From Pseudomonadota bacterium (GTDB taxonomy: Bacteria > Pseudomonadota > Gammaproteobacteria > Burkholderiales > Burkholderiaceae_C), in the NCBI GenBank assembly GCA_018241185.1, contig JAFEEH010000165.1, positions 1-37,224 of the forward strand: a stretch of DNA of 37,224 bases. The letters run 5' to 3'. The notes under the pieces were generated by a model. That model made no database searches. It was given only the letters and a program-made list of their open reading frames with translations, and was not told the origin of the DNA. This document shows positions 15,497 to 26,652 of this stretch, piece after piece. Position 1 is the stretch's first letter, and each line of letters starts with the position of its first letter. Made by a program: the position numbers and the translations under genes.

Positions 15497-18400
15497 ATGA
15501 CCCAGGGCTCCATCCGCATCCGCGGTGCTCGCCAGCACAACCTCCGCAACCTCGACCTCGACATCCGCACCGGTGAACTGACGGTGGTGACCGGCCCCAG
15601 CGGGTCCGGCAAGTCCAGCCTGGTGTTCGACACGCTCTACGCCGAAGGCCAGCGCCGCTACGTGGAGACCTTCTCGGCCTATGCGCGCCAGTTCCTCGAC
15701 CGCATGGACAAGCCCGCGGTCGACAAGGTGGAAGGGGTGCCGCCGGCCATCGCCATCGACCAGACCAACCCGGTGCGCAGCTCGCGCTCCACGGTCGGCA
15801 CGATGACGGAGCTCAACGACCACCTGAAGCTGCTCTTCGCGCGGGCCGCCCAGCTCTTCGACCGCAAGACCGCGCTGCCGGTGCGGCACGACACGCCCGA
15901 CACCATCTGCGCCGAACTGCAGGCGCGCGCGGCCGCGGCGGGCGACCCGCGGCTGGTCGTCACCTTCCCAGTCGAGTTGCCGGGGAGCACGACGGAGGCC
16001 GAGATCGAGCAATGGCTGTCGGCCAGCGGCTTCACCCGCGTGCAGGCGCAGCGCGAGGTGGCGACGCCCACCGGGCCGCGCAAGGTGCTGGACGTGGTGG
16101 CCGACCGCTTCCGCTTCTCCACCACCGAGCGCGCGCGCGTGGTCGAGGCGATCGAGGTGGCGCTCAAGCGAGGCACGGGGCGGGTCACCGTCTATGCCGT
16201 GCCGGCGGAAGAGGGCGGTGAGCGTCCCGCCGCCGGGCCGCCCCAAGGCGGGGCAGCCCCCTTGGGGGGCAGCGAACCTCGCGCAGCGGGGAGCGTGGGG
16301 GCCACATCCTTGTGGAAGTTCTCGACCGGCCTGCACTGCCCCGAGAGCGACATCCGCTACGCCGACCCCATCCCGTCGATGTTCAGCTTCAACTCGGCCG
16401 TCGGCGCCTGCGAAGCCTGCCGGGGCTTCGGCCGCGTGATCGGGGTGGACTTCAACCTGGTGGTGCCCAACGACAAGCTGACGCTGCGGGCCGGTGCCAT
16501 CAAGACCATCCAGACGCCCGCCTGGAAGGAGGCGCAGGACGACCTCATGCGCCATGCGGAAAGTGCCGGCATCCCGCGCGACACGCCCTGGAACAAGCTC
16601 ACCGAGGCGCAGAAGCACTGGGTGATCGAGGGCACGCCCAACTACAAGGAAGGCAACTGGAACAAGCAGTGGTACGGCATCCGCCGCTTCTTCGCCTACC
16701 TGGAGAGCAAGGCGTACAAGATGCACATCCGTGTGCTGCTGTCCAAGTACCGCAGCTACACGCCGTGCCCCACCTGCGGCGGTGCGCGCCTCAAGCTCGA
16801 GAGCCTGCTGTGGCGCCTGGGCAGCAAGGCCGACGCCGACGCGGTGCTCCCGCCGGCCAAGCGCTTCATGCCGGTGGGCGTGGACTGGTCGCGCGAGCAG
16901 CTCGAGGCGCTGCCGGGGCTGAGCCTGCACGACCTGATGCTGATGCCCATCGAGCGGCTGCGCAGCTTCTTCGATCGCATGGAGCACACCGACAACGCCG
17001 GCTCGGGCGGTGAGGGCGAGGCGCAGGCGCTCAAGCTGCTCTTCGAGGAAATCACCACCCGCCTGCGCTACCTGCACGACGTCGGCATCGGCTACCTCAC
17101 GCTCGACCGGCAGAGCCGCACGCTCTCGGGCGGCGAGGTGCAGCGCATCAACCTCACGACCGCGCTGGGCACCTCGCTGGTCAACACCCTGTTCGTGCTC
17201 GACGAGCCCAGCATCGGCCTGCACCCGCGCGACATGGACCGCATCACCGAGGCCATGCAGCGCCTGCGTGATGCCGGCAACACGCTGGTGGTGGTGGAGC
17301 ACGACCCGGCGGTGATGATCGCGGCCGACCGCGTGATCGACATGGGCCCCGGCCCCGGCGCGCGCGGCGGGCAAGTCGTGTTCGACGGCACGGTGGACCA
17401 ACTGCGCGGCGCTCACACGCTCACCGGCGACTACCTGGGCGGGCGCAAGCAGATCGGCATGGGCTTCAAGCGCCCGGTGGCCGACAGCACGCCGCGTCTC
17501 ATCCTCGAAGGCGCGCGCGAGCACAACCTCAAGGACGTCACGGTCGAGATCCCGCTGCAGCGCCTGGTGTCCGTCACCGGCGTCAGCGGATCGGGCAAAT
17601 CGACGTTGATCCAGGACGTGCTGGCACCCGCGCTGATGCGCCACTTCGGCAAGCCCACCGAGGGGGCCGGCGTGCACGACCGCCTGCTGGGTGCGGACCA
17701 CCTGAGCGACGTGGTGTTCGTCGACCAGTCGCCCATCGGCAAGACGGCGCGCTCGAACCCCGCCAGCTACGTCGGCGCGTGGGACGCGGTACGCGAGATC
17801 TTCGCCGTCGCGCCCTTGTCGAAGCAGCGCGGCTACACGGCCGCCAAGTTCAGCTTCAACTCCGGCGACGGCCGCTGCCCGACCTGCGGCGGTTCGGGCT
17901 TCGAGCATGTCGAGATGCAATTCCTGTCGGACGTGTACCTGCGCTGCCCCGACTGCGACGGCAAGCGGTATCGGCCCGAGATCCTCGAGGTCACCATCGA
18001 GCGCAAGGGGCGCGTCCTCAATGTGTCCGACGTGCTGGAGCTCACGGTGGCCGAGGCGCTCGACGCTTTCCAGAATGACCGTGAGGTGCAGCGCGTGCTG
18101 CAGCCCATCGTCGACGTGGGGCTCGACTACGTGAAGCTCGGCCAGCCGGTGCCCACGCTCTCGGGCGGCGAAGCGCAGCGCCTGAAGCTCGCGGGCTTCC
18201 TGGCCGAGGCGGCCAACGGGGGCAGCAAATCGCGCCAGCCGCTGGCCAAGAAGGGCACGCTCTTCCTCTTCGACGAACCCACCACCGGCCTGCACTTCGA
18301 CGACATCGCGCGCCTGATGCGCGCGCTGCGCAAGCTGCTCGATGCGGGCCACTCCATCGTGGTGATCGAGCACAACCTCGACGTCATCCGCGCCAGCGAC

Positions 18401-21298
18401 TGGGTGATCGACCTCGGTCCCGAAGGCGGGGAGGGCGGCGCGCAGGTCGGGCCCGTGGGCCCGCCCGAGCATGTGCGCACGCTCACGGGCACGCACACGG
18501 GGGCGGCGCTGGCGGCTTATGAAGCTGCGCTCGGCCCGGCCGCGCTCGTGGCACGGGAGAAGGCACCGCGGTACGAGGTGGCGCCCGCGCCCGGACGCGA
18601 CGCCATCGAGATCGTCAATGCGCGCGAGCACAACCTGAAAAACCTCAGCGTGGATATTCCGCGCGGACGCTTCACCGTCGTCACAGGCGTCAGCGGCTCG
18701 GGCAAGTCCACGCTGGCCTTCGACATCCTCTTCAACGAAGGTCAGCGCCGCTACCTCGAATCGCTCAATGCCTACGCGCGCAGCATCGTGCAGCCGGCCG
18801 GCCGGCCCGAGGTGGATGCGGTGTACGGCATCCCGCCCACGGTGGCGATCGAGCAGCGCCTGTCGCGCGGCGGGCGCAAGAGCACGGTGGGCACCACGAC
18901 CGAGGTGTGGCATTTCCTGCGGCTGCTGTACGTCAAGCTCGGCGTGCAGCACTGCATCTTCGACGGCGCGGCGGTGCAGCCGCAGACGCCCGACAGCATC
19001 GCGGCGCAGCTGATCCGCAACTTCAAAGGCCAGCACATCGGACTGCTGGCGCCGCTGGTGGTCAACCGCAAGGGCGTCTACACCGAGCTGGCCGACTGGG
19101 CGCGGCCGCGCGGCTACACGCACCTGCGCGTGGACGGCGAGTTCCTGCCCACCACGGGCTTTCCGCGCATCGACCGCTTCAAGGAACACACGATCGAGCT
19201 GCCCGTCGCCAGCCTGGACATCGAGCCGGCGCGCGAGGCCGAGCTGCGCGCGGCGCTGACCACCGCGCTGGAGCACGGCAAGGGCGTGGTCCACGTGCTG
19301 CACAGCCTCACGGGGCTGAAGGCCGCCATGTTGGCCGGCAGTTCCACCGCCGGCATCGGCCGCGTGCAGGTCTTCTCGACCCTGCGGGCCTGCCCGGTGT
19401 GCGCCACCTCGTACGCCGAGCTCGACCCGCGCCTCTTCTCGTACAACAGCAAGCACGGCTGGTGCCCCGACTGCGTGGGCACCGGCGTGAAGCTGACGAA
19501 GGAGCAGCGCAAGGCGCTGGACGACTCGACCCTGGCCGAGGACAACCGCGGCCGCGAACAGACCTTCGCCGAGCCGGACGTCGAGGACGTGGCCGACGTC
19601 GCCTGCCCGACCTGCGAGGGCACGCGCCTCAATGCCACGGCGCGCGCCGTGCGTTTCGCGGGCGTGGGCATCGCCGACATCGCGCACCTGTCGGTCACCG
19701 ACATCCGGAAATGGGTCGAGACCCTGGCCATGAGCGGCCGCGAGGCTGACATCGCCCGCGACCTGATCCCCGAGATCAAGAGCCGCCTCGAGTTCCTGGA
19801 GGAGGTCGGCCTGGGCTACCTCACGCTGGACCGCGGCGCGCCCACGCTCTCGGGCGGCGAGGCACAGCGCATCCGCCTGGCGGCGCAGCTGGGCAGCAAC
19901 CTGCAGGGCGTGTGCTACGTGCTGGACGAGCCGACCATCGGCCTGCATGCGCGGGACAACCAGATCCTGCTCGACGCCCTGCACAAGCTGGGCGACAAGG
20001 GCAACACGCTGGTCGTGGTGGAGCACGACGAGGACACCATCCGCCGCGCCGACCATGTGATCGACATCGGCCCCAGCGCCGGCAAGCGCGGCGGCCGCGT
20101 CGTCGCGCAGGGCACGGTGGACGAGGTGCAACGGTCCGAAGAGTCGCTGACCGGCCGCTACCTGCGCGACGCGATCCGCCATCCGCTGCATGCGCGGCGC
20201 CTGGTGTCGGAGACGGCCGAGGAAGGCGAGGGCGCGGTGTCCTGGCTCGCGGTGGCGGGCGCGAACCTGCACAACCTGCAGTCGGTCGACGTGAGCATTC
20301 CGCTCAACCGCCTGGTGGTGGTCACCGGCGTCAGCGGCTCGGGCAAGTCCACGCTGGCGCGCGACGTGCTGCTCGACAACGTGCAGGCCATCGTGCAGCA
20401 GCGCTCGACCAAGGCCGGGCGCGACGCGGATGCGGCAGGCAAGCGTCCCCGGTGGGCCGGCTGCACCGGCGTGGCGGGCTACGAGGAGATCGACCGCGTG
20501 CTTGAGGTCGACCAGACGCCGATCGGCAAGACGCCGCGCAGCTGCCCCGCCACCTACATCGGCTTCTGGGACACCATCCGCAAGCTCTTTGCCGACACGC
20601 TGGAAGCCAAGGCCCGCGGCTACGGCCCGGGGCGCTTCAGCTTCAACACCGGCGAAGGCCGCTGCCCGACCTGCGAAGGCGCGGGCGTGCGCACCATCGA
20701 GATGAGCTTCCTGCCCGACGTGAAGGTGCCCTGCGAGAGCTGCCACGGCGCGCGCTTCAACCCCGAGACGCTGGCCGTCACCTGGCGCGGCAAGAGCATC
20801 GGCGACGTGCTGCAGATGGAAGTGGACGAAGCCGTCGAGTTCTTCGCCAGCATGCCCGTCATCAGCCACCCGCTGCAACTGCTCAAGGACGTGGGGCTGG
20901 GCTACCTCACGCTGGGCCAGCCTTCACCCACGTTGTCGGGCGGCGAGGCGCAGCGCATCAAGCTGGTCACGGAGCTGAGCAAGGTGCGCGACGACGTCAC
21001 CCGGCGCGGCAACAAGGCGCCGCACACGCTGTACGTGCTCGACGAGCCCACGGTCGGCCTGCACATGGCCGACGTGGAGAAGCTCATCCACGTGCTGCAC
21101 CGGCTGGTCAACGGCGGCCACAGCGTGGTCGTGATCGAACACGACCTCGACCTCATCGCCGAGGCGGACTGGATCGTGGACCTCGGCCCCGAAGGCGGCA
21201 AGAACGGCGGCCGCGTGGTCGCCAGCGCGCCGCCCGACGAGGTGGTGCGCCTGGGCACGCACACGGGTGTGGCGCTGGCGCCGGTGCTGGCGCGCTGA
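15497..21298 (+). CDS. uvrA: Double-length UvrA with four ABC ATPase cassettes
   Basis: A 1933-residue excinuclease subunit A, about twice the usual 940-980. It is two UvrA units in one chain: unit 1 about 1-1020, unit 2 about 1035-1933. Walker A motifs start at 33, 695, 1064 and 1611. LSGGE signatures start at 543, 888, 1451 and 1813. Each cassette keeps a DEP-containing Walker B. Zinc modules: unit 1 first module has CPES then CEAC (C281, S284, C305, C308), so one ligand is lost; its second is intact (C794, C797, C817, C820). Unit 2 has both (C1299/1302/1323/1326 and C1723/1726/1746/1749). UvrA normally works as a dimer scanning DNA with UvrB, so this chain could be a covalent dimer. The start is at ATG 15497, because the ABC fold begins within six residues; an upstream in-frame extension is repeat-poor filler. 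An insertion near residues 240-270 is described separately. Long UvrA proteins occur in other betaproteobacteria; whether a normal UvrA coexists is not visible here. Confidence 0.93.
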   Translation: MTQGSIRIRGARQHNLRNLDLDIRTGELTVVTGPSGSGKSSLVFDTLYAEGQRRYVETFSAYARQFLDRMDKPAVDKVEGVPPAIAIDQTNPVRSSRSTVGTMTELNDHLKLLFARAAQLFDRKTALPVRHDTPDTICAELQARAAAAGDPRLVVTFPVELPGSTTEAEIEQWLSASGFTRVQAQREVATPTGPRKVLDVVADRFRFSTTERARVVEAIEVALKRGTGRVTVYAVPAEEGGERPAAGPPQGGAAPLGGSEPRAAGSVGATSLWKFSTGLHCPESDIRYADPIPSMFSFNSAVGACEACRGFGRVIGVDFNLVVPNDKLTLRAGAIKTIQTPAWKEAQDDLMRHAESAGIPRDTPWNKLTEAQKHWVIEGTPNYKEGNWNKQWYGIRRFFAYLESKAYKMHIRVLLSKYRSYTPCPTCGGARLKLESLLWRLGSKADADAVLPPAKRFMPVGVDWSREQLEALPGLSLHDLMLMPIERLRSFFDRMEHTDNAGSGGEGEAQALKLLFEEITTRLRYLHDVGIGYLTLDRQSRTLSGGEVQRINLTTALGTSLVNTLFVLDEPSIGLHPRDMDRITEAMQRLRDAGNTLVVVEHDPAVMIAADRVIDMGPGPGARGGQVVFDGTVDQLRGAHTLTGDYLGGRKQIGMGFKRPVADSTPRLILEGAREHNLKDVTVEIPLQRLVSVTGVSGSGKSTLIQDVLAPALMRHFGKPTEGAGVHDRLLGADHLSDVVFVDQSPIGKTARSNPASYVGAWDAVREIFAVAPLSKQRGYTAAKFSFNSGDGRCPTCGGSGFEHVEMQFLSDVYLRCPDCDGKRYRPEILEVTIERKGRVLNVSDVLELTVAEALDAFQNDREVQRVLQPIVDVGLDYVKLGQPVPTLSGGEAQRLKLAGFLAEAANGGSKSRQPLAKKGTLFLFDEPTTGLHFDDIARLMRALRKLLDAGHSIVVIEHNLDVIRASDWVIDLGPEGGEGGAQVGPVGPPEHVRTLTGTHTGAALAAYEAALGPAALVAREKAPRYEVAPAPGRDAIEIVNAREHNLKNLSVDIPRGRFTVVTGVSGSGKSTLAFDILFNEGQRRYLESLNAYARSIVQPAGRPEVDAVYGIPPTVAIEQRLSRGGRKSTVGTTTEVWHFLRLLYVKLGVQHCIFDGAAVQPQTPDSIAAQLIRNFKGQHIGLLAPLVVNRKGVYTELADWARPRGYTHLRVDGEFLPTTGFPRIDRFKEHTIELPVASLDIEPAREAELRAALTTALEHGKGVVHVLHSLTGLKAAMLAGSSTAGIGRVQVFSTLRACPVCATSYAELDPRLFSYNSKHGWCPDCVGTGVKLTKEQRKALDDSTLAEDNRGREQTFAEPDVEDVADVACPTCEGTRLNATARAVRFAGVGIADIAHLSVTDIRKWVETLAMSGREADIARDLIPEIKSRLEFLEEVGLGYLTLDRGAPTLSGGEAQRIRLAAQLGSNLQGVCYVLDEPTIGLHARDNQILLDALHKLGDKGNTLVVVEHDEDTIRRADHVIDIGPSAGKRGGRVVAQGTVDEVQRSEESLTGRYLRDAIRHPLHARRLVSETAEEGEGAVSWLAVAGANLHNLQSVDVSIPLNRLVVVTGVSGSGKSTLARDVLLDNVQAIVQQRSTKAGRDADAAGKRPRWAGCTGVAGYEEIDRVLEVDQTPIGKTPRSCPATYIGFWDTIRKLFADTLEAKARGYGPGRFSFNTGEGRCPTCEGAGVRTIEMSFLPDVKVPCESCHGARFNPETLAVTWRGKSIGDVLQMEVDEAVEFFASMPVISHPLQLLKDVGLGYLTLGQPSPTLSGGEAQRIKLVTELSKVRDDVTRRGNKAPHTLYVLDEPTVGLHMADVEKLIHVLHRLVNGGHSVVVIEHDLDLIAEADWIVDLGPEGGKNGGRVVASAPPDEVVRLGTHTGVALAPVLAR
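16215..16308 (+). repeat. Palindromic repeat inserted in frame within uvrA
   Basis: Contains CCGCCCCAAGGCGG and GCCCCCTTGGGGGGC, two adjacent hairpins. It continues with AGCGAACCTCGCGCAGCGGG and ends GAGCGTGGGGGCC. It has the form of a short intergenic palindromic repeat of Comamonadaceae genomes. Here it is read in frame as about 30 residues rich in Gly, Pro and Ala ([14 protein letters not shown]...), between the unit 1 loop and its first zinc module. The peptide fits no UvrA homology. Confidence 0.7.
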
Positions 21299-21303
21299 GT
21301 ACA

Positions 21304-21328
21304 CGTCACGATCGTAACGATCGTGACG
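21304..21328. other. Perfect 12-bp-arm palindrome between convergent genes
   Basis: CGTCACGATCGT-A-ACGATCGTGACG: two perfect 12-base arms around one A, only 5 bases past the uvrA stop and 75 bases before the lactonase stop. No T-run follows on either strand, so an ordinary terminator is not obvious. It could be a cruciform, a bidirectional Rho-type barrier, or a protein site. Confidence 0.55.
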
Positions 21329-21329
21329 A

Positions 21330-21385
21330 ATTCGGCTCCAGCGCCCGCTGGACGGGCGCCAGCGGCCGATTGCACTTTCGGTTTT
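21330..21385. repeat. Degenerate dispersed repeat fragment with hairpin
   Basis: The plus strand carries GCGCCCG-CTGGA-CGGGCGC (21341-21359), then AGCGGCCGATT. The stretch CGCTGGACGGGCGC...GGCCGATT matches the 3' half of dispersed repeat copy B (minus strand of 23813-23873), so this is probably a partial fourth copy. It is also the best terminator-like hairpin for uvrA; T-rich GGTTTTTC follows only about 20 bases later. Confidence 0.4.
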
Positions 21386-21402
21386 TCGGCCCGGCGCGGT
21401 GC

Positions 21403-22305
21403 TCAGCAGGGCCAGCCCGCGCCCGGCACATCGACCTCGACGGACCACAGCGCCGCGTCGGTCAGCGCGCGGGCCTGCCCCGGCACGCCGTCGGGCGCCA
21501 CGCACAGGTACAGCGTGCGCCGCGCCGGGCCGCCCAGCGTGCACGCATACACGCCGATGTCGCCGGTGCCGATCGCCTGCAGCACGCGCCCGCCCTCGGC
21601 CACGCGCAGCACGCGCCGGTGCCGCGCGTCGGCCAGCCACACCGCGCCCTCGGCATCGAGCACCAGGCCGTCGGGCGCCACCACCATGGCGTCGCGCACC
21701 GCCGGCAGGCGCAGGTCGGTGGGCACGGGGCCGAACACCGCCCAGTCGCGGCGCGGCCCCAGCGTGCCGTCGGCCGCGATGTCGAAGGCCGACAGGCGGT
21801 TGCCCATCGTCTCGGCCACGATCAGCGTGCGGCCGTCTGGCGTGACGACCGAGCCGTTGGGAAAGTACAGCCCCTCGGCCACGGCCCGTGCCGTACCGTC
21901 CGGCCCCATGCAGGCCAGGCGGGCCGTCTGCAAGGGCGCGTCGCCCGTGCGGTCGAAGCCGAAGTTGCCCACATAGGCGCGGCCCTGCCCGTCGACCACC
22001 ATGTCGTTGACGTGCCCGCCCGCGATGGCTGACAGATCGGCATGCACCGCCAACCGCCCGTTCGCCTCCAGCCGCAGCACGCGGCGCTCGCGCATCGCGC
22101 ACACCAGCAGCCGGCCGTCGGGCAGCCAGCCCAACCCCGAAGGCTGCGCGGGCACCTCGCACACCGTCTGCGCGTGGCCGTCGGCATCCACGGTCAGCAC
22201 GCGGTGCGTGTAAAAGTCCGACAGCCACAGGCGCCCGTCGTGCCAGCGCGGGCTTTCGAGGAAGCTGAAACCGGTGGCGACGGCGGTGAAGGCGGGTGGT
22301 GGCAT
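21403..22305 (-). CDS. SMP-30/gluconolactonase-family hydrolase
   Basis: A 300-residue six-bladed beta-propeller of the SMP-30/LRE type. These enzymes open sugar lactones such as glucono-, xylono- or arabinolactone with a divalent metal. Metal-site features are the Glu in [18 protein letters not shown] near the N-terminus, the Asn in [18 protein letters not shown], and [18 protein letters not shown] plus a later propeller Asp ([18 protein letters not shown]). The ATG at 22303-22305 has GAGGAGA six bases upstream; a longer in-frame start at 22506 would run through the divergent VF530 gene and is rejected. It is convergent with uvrA. The lactone handled is unknown. It might serve sugar-acid breakdown with the enzymes further right, but nothing links them directly. 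Confidence 0.87.
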   Translation of the reverse strand: MPPPAFTAVATGFSFLESPRWHDGRLWLSDFYTHRVLTVDADGHAQTVCEVPAQPSGLGWLPDGRLLVCAMRERRVLRLEANGRLAVHADLSAIAGGHVNDMVVDGQGRAYVGNFGFDRTGDAPLQTARLACMGPDGTARAVAEGLYFPNGSVVTPDGRTLIVAETMGNRLSAFDIAADGTLGPRRDWAVFGPVPTDLRLPAVRDAMVVAPDGLVLDAEGAVWLADARHRRVLRVAEGGRVLQAIGTGDIGVYACTLGGPARRTLYLCVAPDGVPGQARALTDAALWSVEVDVPGAGWPC

Positions 22306-22417
22306 GGTCGTCTCCTCGGGGCGTGCGGGCGGATTCTGTTCCTCGACGACCGCAGGCCGCCGTCGCGACCGCGTCATCGGCGCAAGTCCGCGCGGTGGCG
22401 GCGCGAGAATCCATCCG

Positions 22418-22705
22418 ATGACCGACACGCCGCCGCCCCCGCCCGCACCGCCGCCCTCGCAGCCGCGCAACCCGCTCCACGGTCTCACGCTGGAAGCGAT
22501 CGTCACGGCGCTGGTGGCGCGCTACGGCTGGGCCGATCTGGGCGCGCGCATCCCGATCCGCTGCTTCACCGCCGACCCGAGCATCGCGTCGAGCCTCAAG
22601 TTCCTGCGCAGGACGCCCTGGGCGCGCGAGAAGGTCGAGAGCCTGTACCTGTTCATGCTGCGCGATGAACGACGTGCGCGGGCGGCGCGCAACGATCCGG
22701 CCTGA
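22418..22705 (+). CDS. VF530-family DNA-binding protein
   Basis: A 95-residue protein of the VF530 (DUF2132) type. After a Pro-rich leader ([15 protein letters not shown]) comes [21 protein letters not shown], then [10 protein letters not shown] and [16 protein letters not shown], the family core almost unchanged. The family is annotated as DNA-binding from a structure; its cellular role is not known. The ATG at 22418 is the first after the lactonase divergent region. A deacetylase-fold gene follows 21 bases later on the same strand. The Pro-rich leader is longer than usual. Confidence 0.88.
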   Translation: MTDTPPPPPAPPPSQPRNPLHGLTLEAIVTALVARYGWADLGARIPIRCFTADPSIASSLKFLRRTPWAREKVESLYLFMLRDERRARAARNDPA

Positions 22706-22726
22706 GACCGCGACGAGAAACACCGC

Positions 22727-23779
<1,053 letters not shown>

Positions 23780-23812
23780 GGCCGCACGCCCGCCGGTGGC
23801 GCCGAGGGCTCG

Positions 23813-23873
23813 ATCTTCAAGCCAAATCGGCCTGCAGCGCCCGTCCAGCGTGCGTGGGCAGCTATCAAAACGA
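23813..23873 (-). repeat. Dispersed intergenic repeat, copy B
   Basis: Minus strand: TTTTGATAGCTGCCCACGCA, then CGCTGGACGGGCGCTGCAGG, then CCGATTTGGCTTGAA. It matches copies A and C in the GATAGCT and GGCTTG blocks and lacks the left GCTAT arm. It lies in the 206-base gap ahead of the Bug protein gene. Confidence 0.6.
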
Positions 23874-23985
23874 GAACATTTCGCCAACGCGACACGGGCC
23901 GGGACTTCACCGATTGCCGCATCGCAGCGTGGCCGGCCCAATGGCGCCTTCGTTCCAACTCCACACCACGGGAGACCCCACCCCC

Positions 23986-24960
23986 ATGTTCCGTCGTTCC
24001 CTGCTGGGCGCTGCCGCGATGGCCGCCGTCTGCCTCGCCGCACCCCATGCCCACGCCCAGGCCTGGAAGACCTTCCCCGAAAAGCCGATCAAGCTGGTGA
24101 TCGCCTTCCCGGCGGGCGGGCCCACCGACATCACGATGCGCTCGCTGGCCGACAACGCCGCGCGCGTGCTGGGCCACCCGGTCATCATCGAGAACAAGCC
24201 CGGCGCGGGCGGCACGCTGCCGGCGCAGCAGCTGCAGACGGCACCGGCCGACGGCTACACCATTGCGCAGATCCCCCTGGGCGTGTTCCGCCTGGGCTAC
24301 ACCACCAAGATCAACTGGGACCCGGTCAAGGACATCAGCTACGTCATCAACGTGACGGGTTACGCCTTCGGCATCGTGGTGCCGACCGACAGCCCGCTCA
24401 AAACCTGGGCCGACTTCGTGGCCTATGCCAAGGCCAACCCGGGCAAGCTCACCTACGGCTCCACCGGCACGCTGACCAGCCCGCACCTGACGACCGAGAT
24501 CGTGGCGCAGCAGGCCGGCATCGAGCTGCAGCACATCCCCTACAAGGGCAGCGCCGACCTGATGCAATCCGTGCTCGCGGGCCACGTGATGGCCGCGGCC
24601 GATTCCACCGGCTTCGCGCCGCAGGTCGAGGCCGGCAAACTGCGCGTGCTCAACACCTGGGGCGACAAGCGGCTGGCCAAGTTCCCCGACGCGCCCACGC
24701 TGAAGGAACTGGGCTACGACATCGTGCAGAACTCGCCCTTCGGCATCGGCGCGCCCAAGGGCACGCCGCCCGAGGTCGTGAAGCGCCTGCACGACGCGTT
24801 CAAGAAGGCGATGGAGGAACCCAGCTACGTCGCCACGCTGGCCAAGTACGACATGCAGCCGATCTACATGAGCAGCGCCGACTACGCCAAGTTCGCGCAG
24901 AACACCGTGCAGCGCGAGAAGGCCGTGATCGACAAGCTGGGGCTGGCCAAGCCGCAGTGA
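23986..24960 (+). CDS. Bug-family tripartite tricarboxylate transporter binding protein
   Basis: A 324-residue periplasmic solute-binding protein of the Bug/TctC family. It has a signal peptide MFRRSLLGAAAMAAVCLAAP...AHAQ, then the family opening FPEKPIKLVIAFPAGGPTDI and later ENKPGAGGTLPAQQL, YGSTGTLTSPHL and IPYKGSADLMQSVLAG. Length is typical (about 320-330). Bug proteins bind small carboxylates or amides, and most, like this one, have no adjacent TctAB membrane genes. The ATG at 23986 has GGAG about 14 bases upstream. It ends in a strong terminator shared with the dehydrogenase that converges on it. Ligand unknown. Confidence 0.92.
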   Translation: MFRRSLLGAAAMAAVCLAAPHAHAQAWKTFPEKPIKLVIAFPAGGPTDITMRSLADNAARVLGHPVIIENKPGAGGTLPAQQLQTAPADGYTIAQIPLGVFRLGYTTKINWDPVKDISYVINVTGYAFGIVVPTDSPLKTWADFVAYAKANPGKLTYGSTGTLTSPHLTTEIVAQQAGIELQHIPYKGSADLMQSVLAGHVMAAADSTGFAPQVEAGKLRVLNTWGDKRLAKFPDAPTLKELGYDIVQNSPFGIGAPKGTPPEVVKRLHDAFKKAMEEPSYVATLAKYDMQPIYMSSADYAKFAQNTVQREKAVIDKLGLAKPQ

Positions 24961-24982
24961 GGCGCGTTCTGGCGCACCAATG

Positions 24983-25014
24983 AAAAAACGCCGGCCTTGC
25001 GGGCCGGCGTTTTT
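24983..25014. terminator. Bidirectional intrinsic terminator
   Basis: AAAAAA-CGCCGGCC-TTGCG-GGCCGGCG-TTTTT: an 8-base perfect GC stem flanked by A's and T's, so it works in both directions. It ends the Bug gene (plus) and the dehydrogenase (minus), which converge here. Confidence 0.95.
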
Positions 25015-25039
25015 CATGGGGCGTGCGCCGCGCGGCCGG

Positions 25040-26476
25040 TCAGACCCCGACCACCGCCACCGACTTGGTGTTGAGGTAGGCCTCCATGGCCTCCGGGCCG
25101 CCTTCGGTGCCGTAGCCCGAGTCCTTGATGCCGCCGAAGGGCAGCTCGGCCGAGGGCAGGGCGGGCTGGTTGATCCAGACCATGCCGGCCTCGACCTTGT
25201 TGGCCAGCAGCTGCACGTTCTTGAACGACTTGGTGTACGCGTACGAGGCCAGGCCGTAGGGCAGGCGGTTGGCCTCGGCGATGGCGTCCTCCAGGCGGTC
25301 GAAGGCGCGGATGCCGGCGATCGGGCCGAAGGGCTCGTTGTTGAACAGGTCCGACTCCAGCGGCAGGTTGCTGATGATGGTGGGTGCGAAGAAGTTGCCC
25401 GTGTCGCCCACGCGCTCGCCGCCGGTCAGCACTTCGGCGCCGCGCTTGCGCGCGTCTTCCACGACGCCGGCCATGGCCGTCACGCGGCGGGCATTGGCCA
25501 GCGGGCCCAGCGTGGTGCCTTCGGCCAGGCCGTCGCCCAGCTTGAGCTTCTGCGTGTAGGCGACGAAGGCCTTGGTGAACTCGGCCTCGATGCTGGAGTG
25601 CACCAGGAAGCGCGTCGGCGAGATGCACACCTGGCCCGCGTTGCGGAACTTGGCTGCACCGGCGGCCTTCACGGCCAGGGACACGTCGGCGTCTTCCGCC
25701 ACGATCACCGGGGCATGGCCGCCCAGTTCCATCGTCACGCGCTTCATGTGCTGGCCGGCCAGTCCGGCCAACTGCTTGCCCACGGCGGTGGAGCCGGTGA
25801 AGGTCACCTTGCGGATGATGGGGTGCGGGATCAGGTAGTTGGAGATCTCGGCCGGGTTGCCGAACACCAGGCCCACCACGCCGGGCGGAATGCCGGCATC
25901 GACGAAGCACTTGAGCAGGGCGGCGGGCGAGGCGGGCGTTTCTTCCGGCGCCTTGCACAGGAAGGAGCAGCCCGTGGCCAGCGCGGCGCCGATCTTGCGC
26001 ACGATCTGGTTGATCGGGAAGTTCCAGGGCGTGAAGGCCGCCACCGGGCCCACGGGTTCCTTGAGCACCATCTGCGTCGCGGCCAGGTTGCGGCCCGGGA
26101 CGATGCGGCCGTACACGCGGCGGCCCTCGTCGGCGAACCACTCGATGATCTCGGCGCCGGCGTTCACTTCGACCTTGGCTTCGCCCAGCGGCTTGCCTTG
26201 TTCCTGCGTGAGCAGGCGCGCGATCTCGTCGGCGCGCTCGCGCAGGAGGCCGGCGGCACGGCGCATGACGGCCGCACGCTCGTACACCGTGGTGTCGCGC
26301 CACACCTCGAAGCCCTTCTGCGCGGCGGCCAGTGCACGGTCCAGGTCGGCGATGGCCGCGTGGGCCACGGTGCCGATGGCCTTGCCCGTGGCAGGATTGA
26401 GCACGTCGAGGGTCTTGCCGCCCTGGGCGTCGACCCATTCGTTGGCGATCAGCAGTTGCGTGTTGGGGTAGGTCAT
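25040..26476 (-). CDS. NAD-dependent (succinate-)semialdehyde dehydrogenase
   Basis: A 478-residue aldehyde dehydrogenase oxidising a semialdehyde to the acid with NAD(P). Motifs in order: [24 protein letters not shown] (cofactor loop), the catalytic base Glu in [10 protein letters not shown], and the catalytic Cys in [14 protein letters not shown]. Late [15 protein letters not shown] and [15 protein letters not shown] are typical of the succinate-semialdehyde group, so GabD is the closest known role; alpha-ketoglutarate semialdehyde is an equally plausible substrate. The ATG at 26474-26476 has AAGGA nine bases upstream; an open frame to 26770 is rejected. It is divergent from the TetR gene 176 bases away, so that regulator may control it too. 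Confidence 0.9.
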   Translation of the reverse strand: MTYPNTQLLIANEWVDAQGGKTLDVLNPATGKAIGTVAHAAIADLDRALAAAQKGFEVWRDTTVYERAAVMRRAAGLLRERADEIARLLTQEQGKPLGEAKVEVNAGAEIIEWFADEGRRVYGRIVPGRNLAATQMVLKEPVGPVAAFTPWNFPINQIVRKIGAALATGCSFLCKAPEETPASPAALLKCFVDAGIPPGVVGLVFGNPAEISNYLIPHPIIRKVTFTGSTAVGKQLAGLAGQHMKRVTMELGGHAPVIVAEDADVSLAVKAAGAAKFRNAGQVCISPTRFLVHSSIEAEFTKAFVAYTQKLKLGDGLAEGTTLGPLANARRVTAMAGVVEDARKRGAEVLTGGERVGDTGNFFAPTIISNLPLESDLFNNEPFGPIAGIRAFDRLEDAIAEANRLPYGLASYAYTKSFKNVQLLANKVEAGMVWINQPALPSAELPFGGIKDSGYGTEGGPEAMEAYLNTKSVAVVGV

Positions 26477-26652
26477 GAAGCGTCGTTCCTTGGATATCAG
26501 GGAAAAGCGAAAGCGGGACTGCCCCGGGGGCTGGGGGGCCGCGCGGCGCAGGCCGGCGGGCAGAACACGCGATCCTACTCCGATGCCACCGGCCCCGCCT
26601 TGGACAGGGTGGACACGGATAATCGCGCTCCCTGACCGTTTCGTCCTGCCCC

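Noticed and set aside
16215-16308. Sequencing or assembly frameshift in uvrA
   Set aside because: The frame stays open through the repeat and homology resumes in the same frame on both sides, so it is an in-frame insertion.
15368-20878. 1836-residue minus-strand open frame opposite uvrA
   Set aside because: Its composition (His, Arg, Ala, Val, Gly) is the complement of uvrA codons. It has no domain, and the UvrA frame has every catalytic motif.
24980-26635. Plus-strand 551-residue frame across the dehydrogenase
   Set aside because: Antisense to a full aldehyde dehydrogenase; starts inside the terminator stem.
26596-26640. Promoter for the TetR gene (GATAAT-like -10 with TTGGAC upstream)
   Set aside because: The spacing between boxes is about 12 bases, too short to support a sigma-70 promoter.
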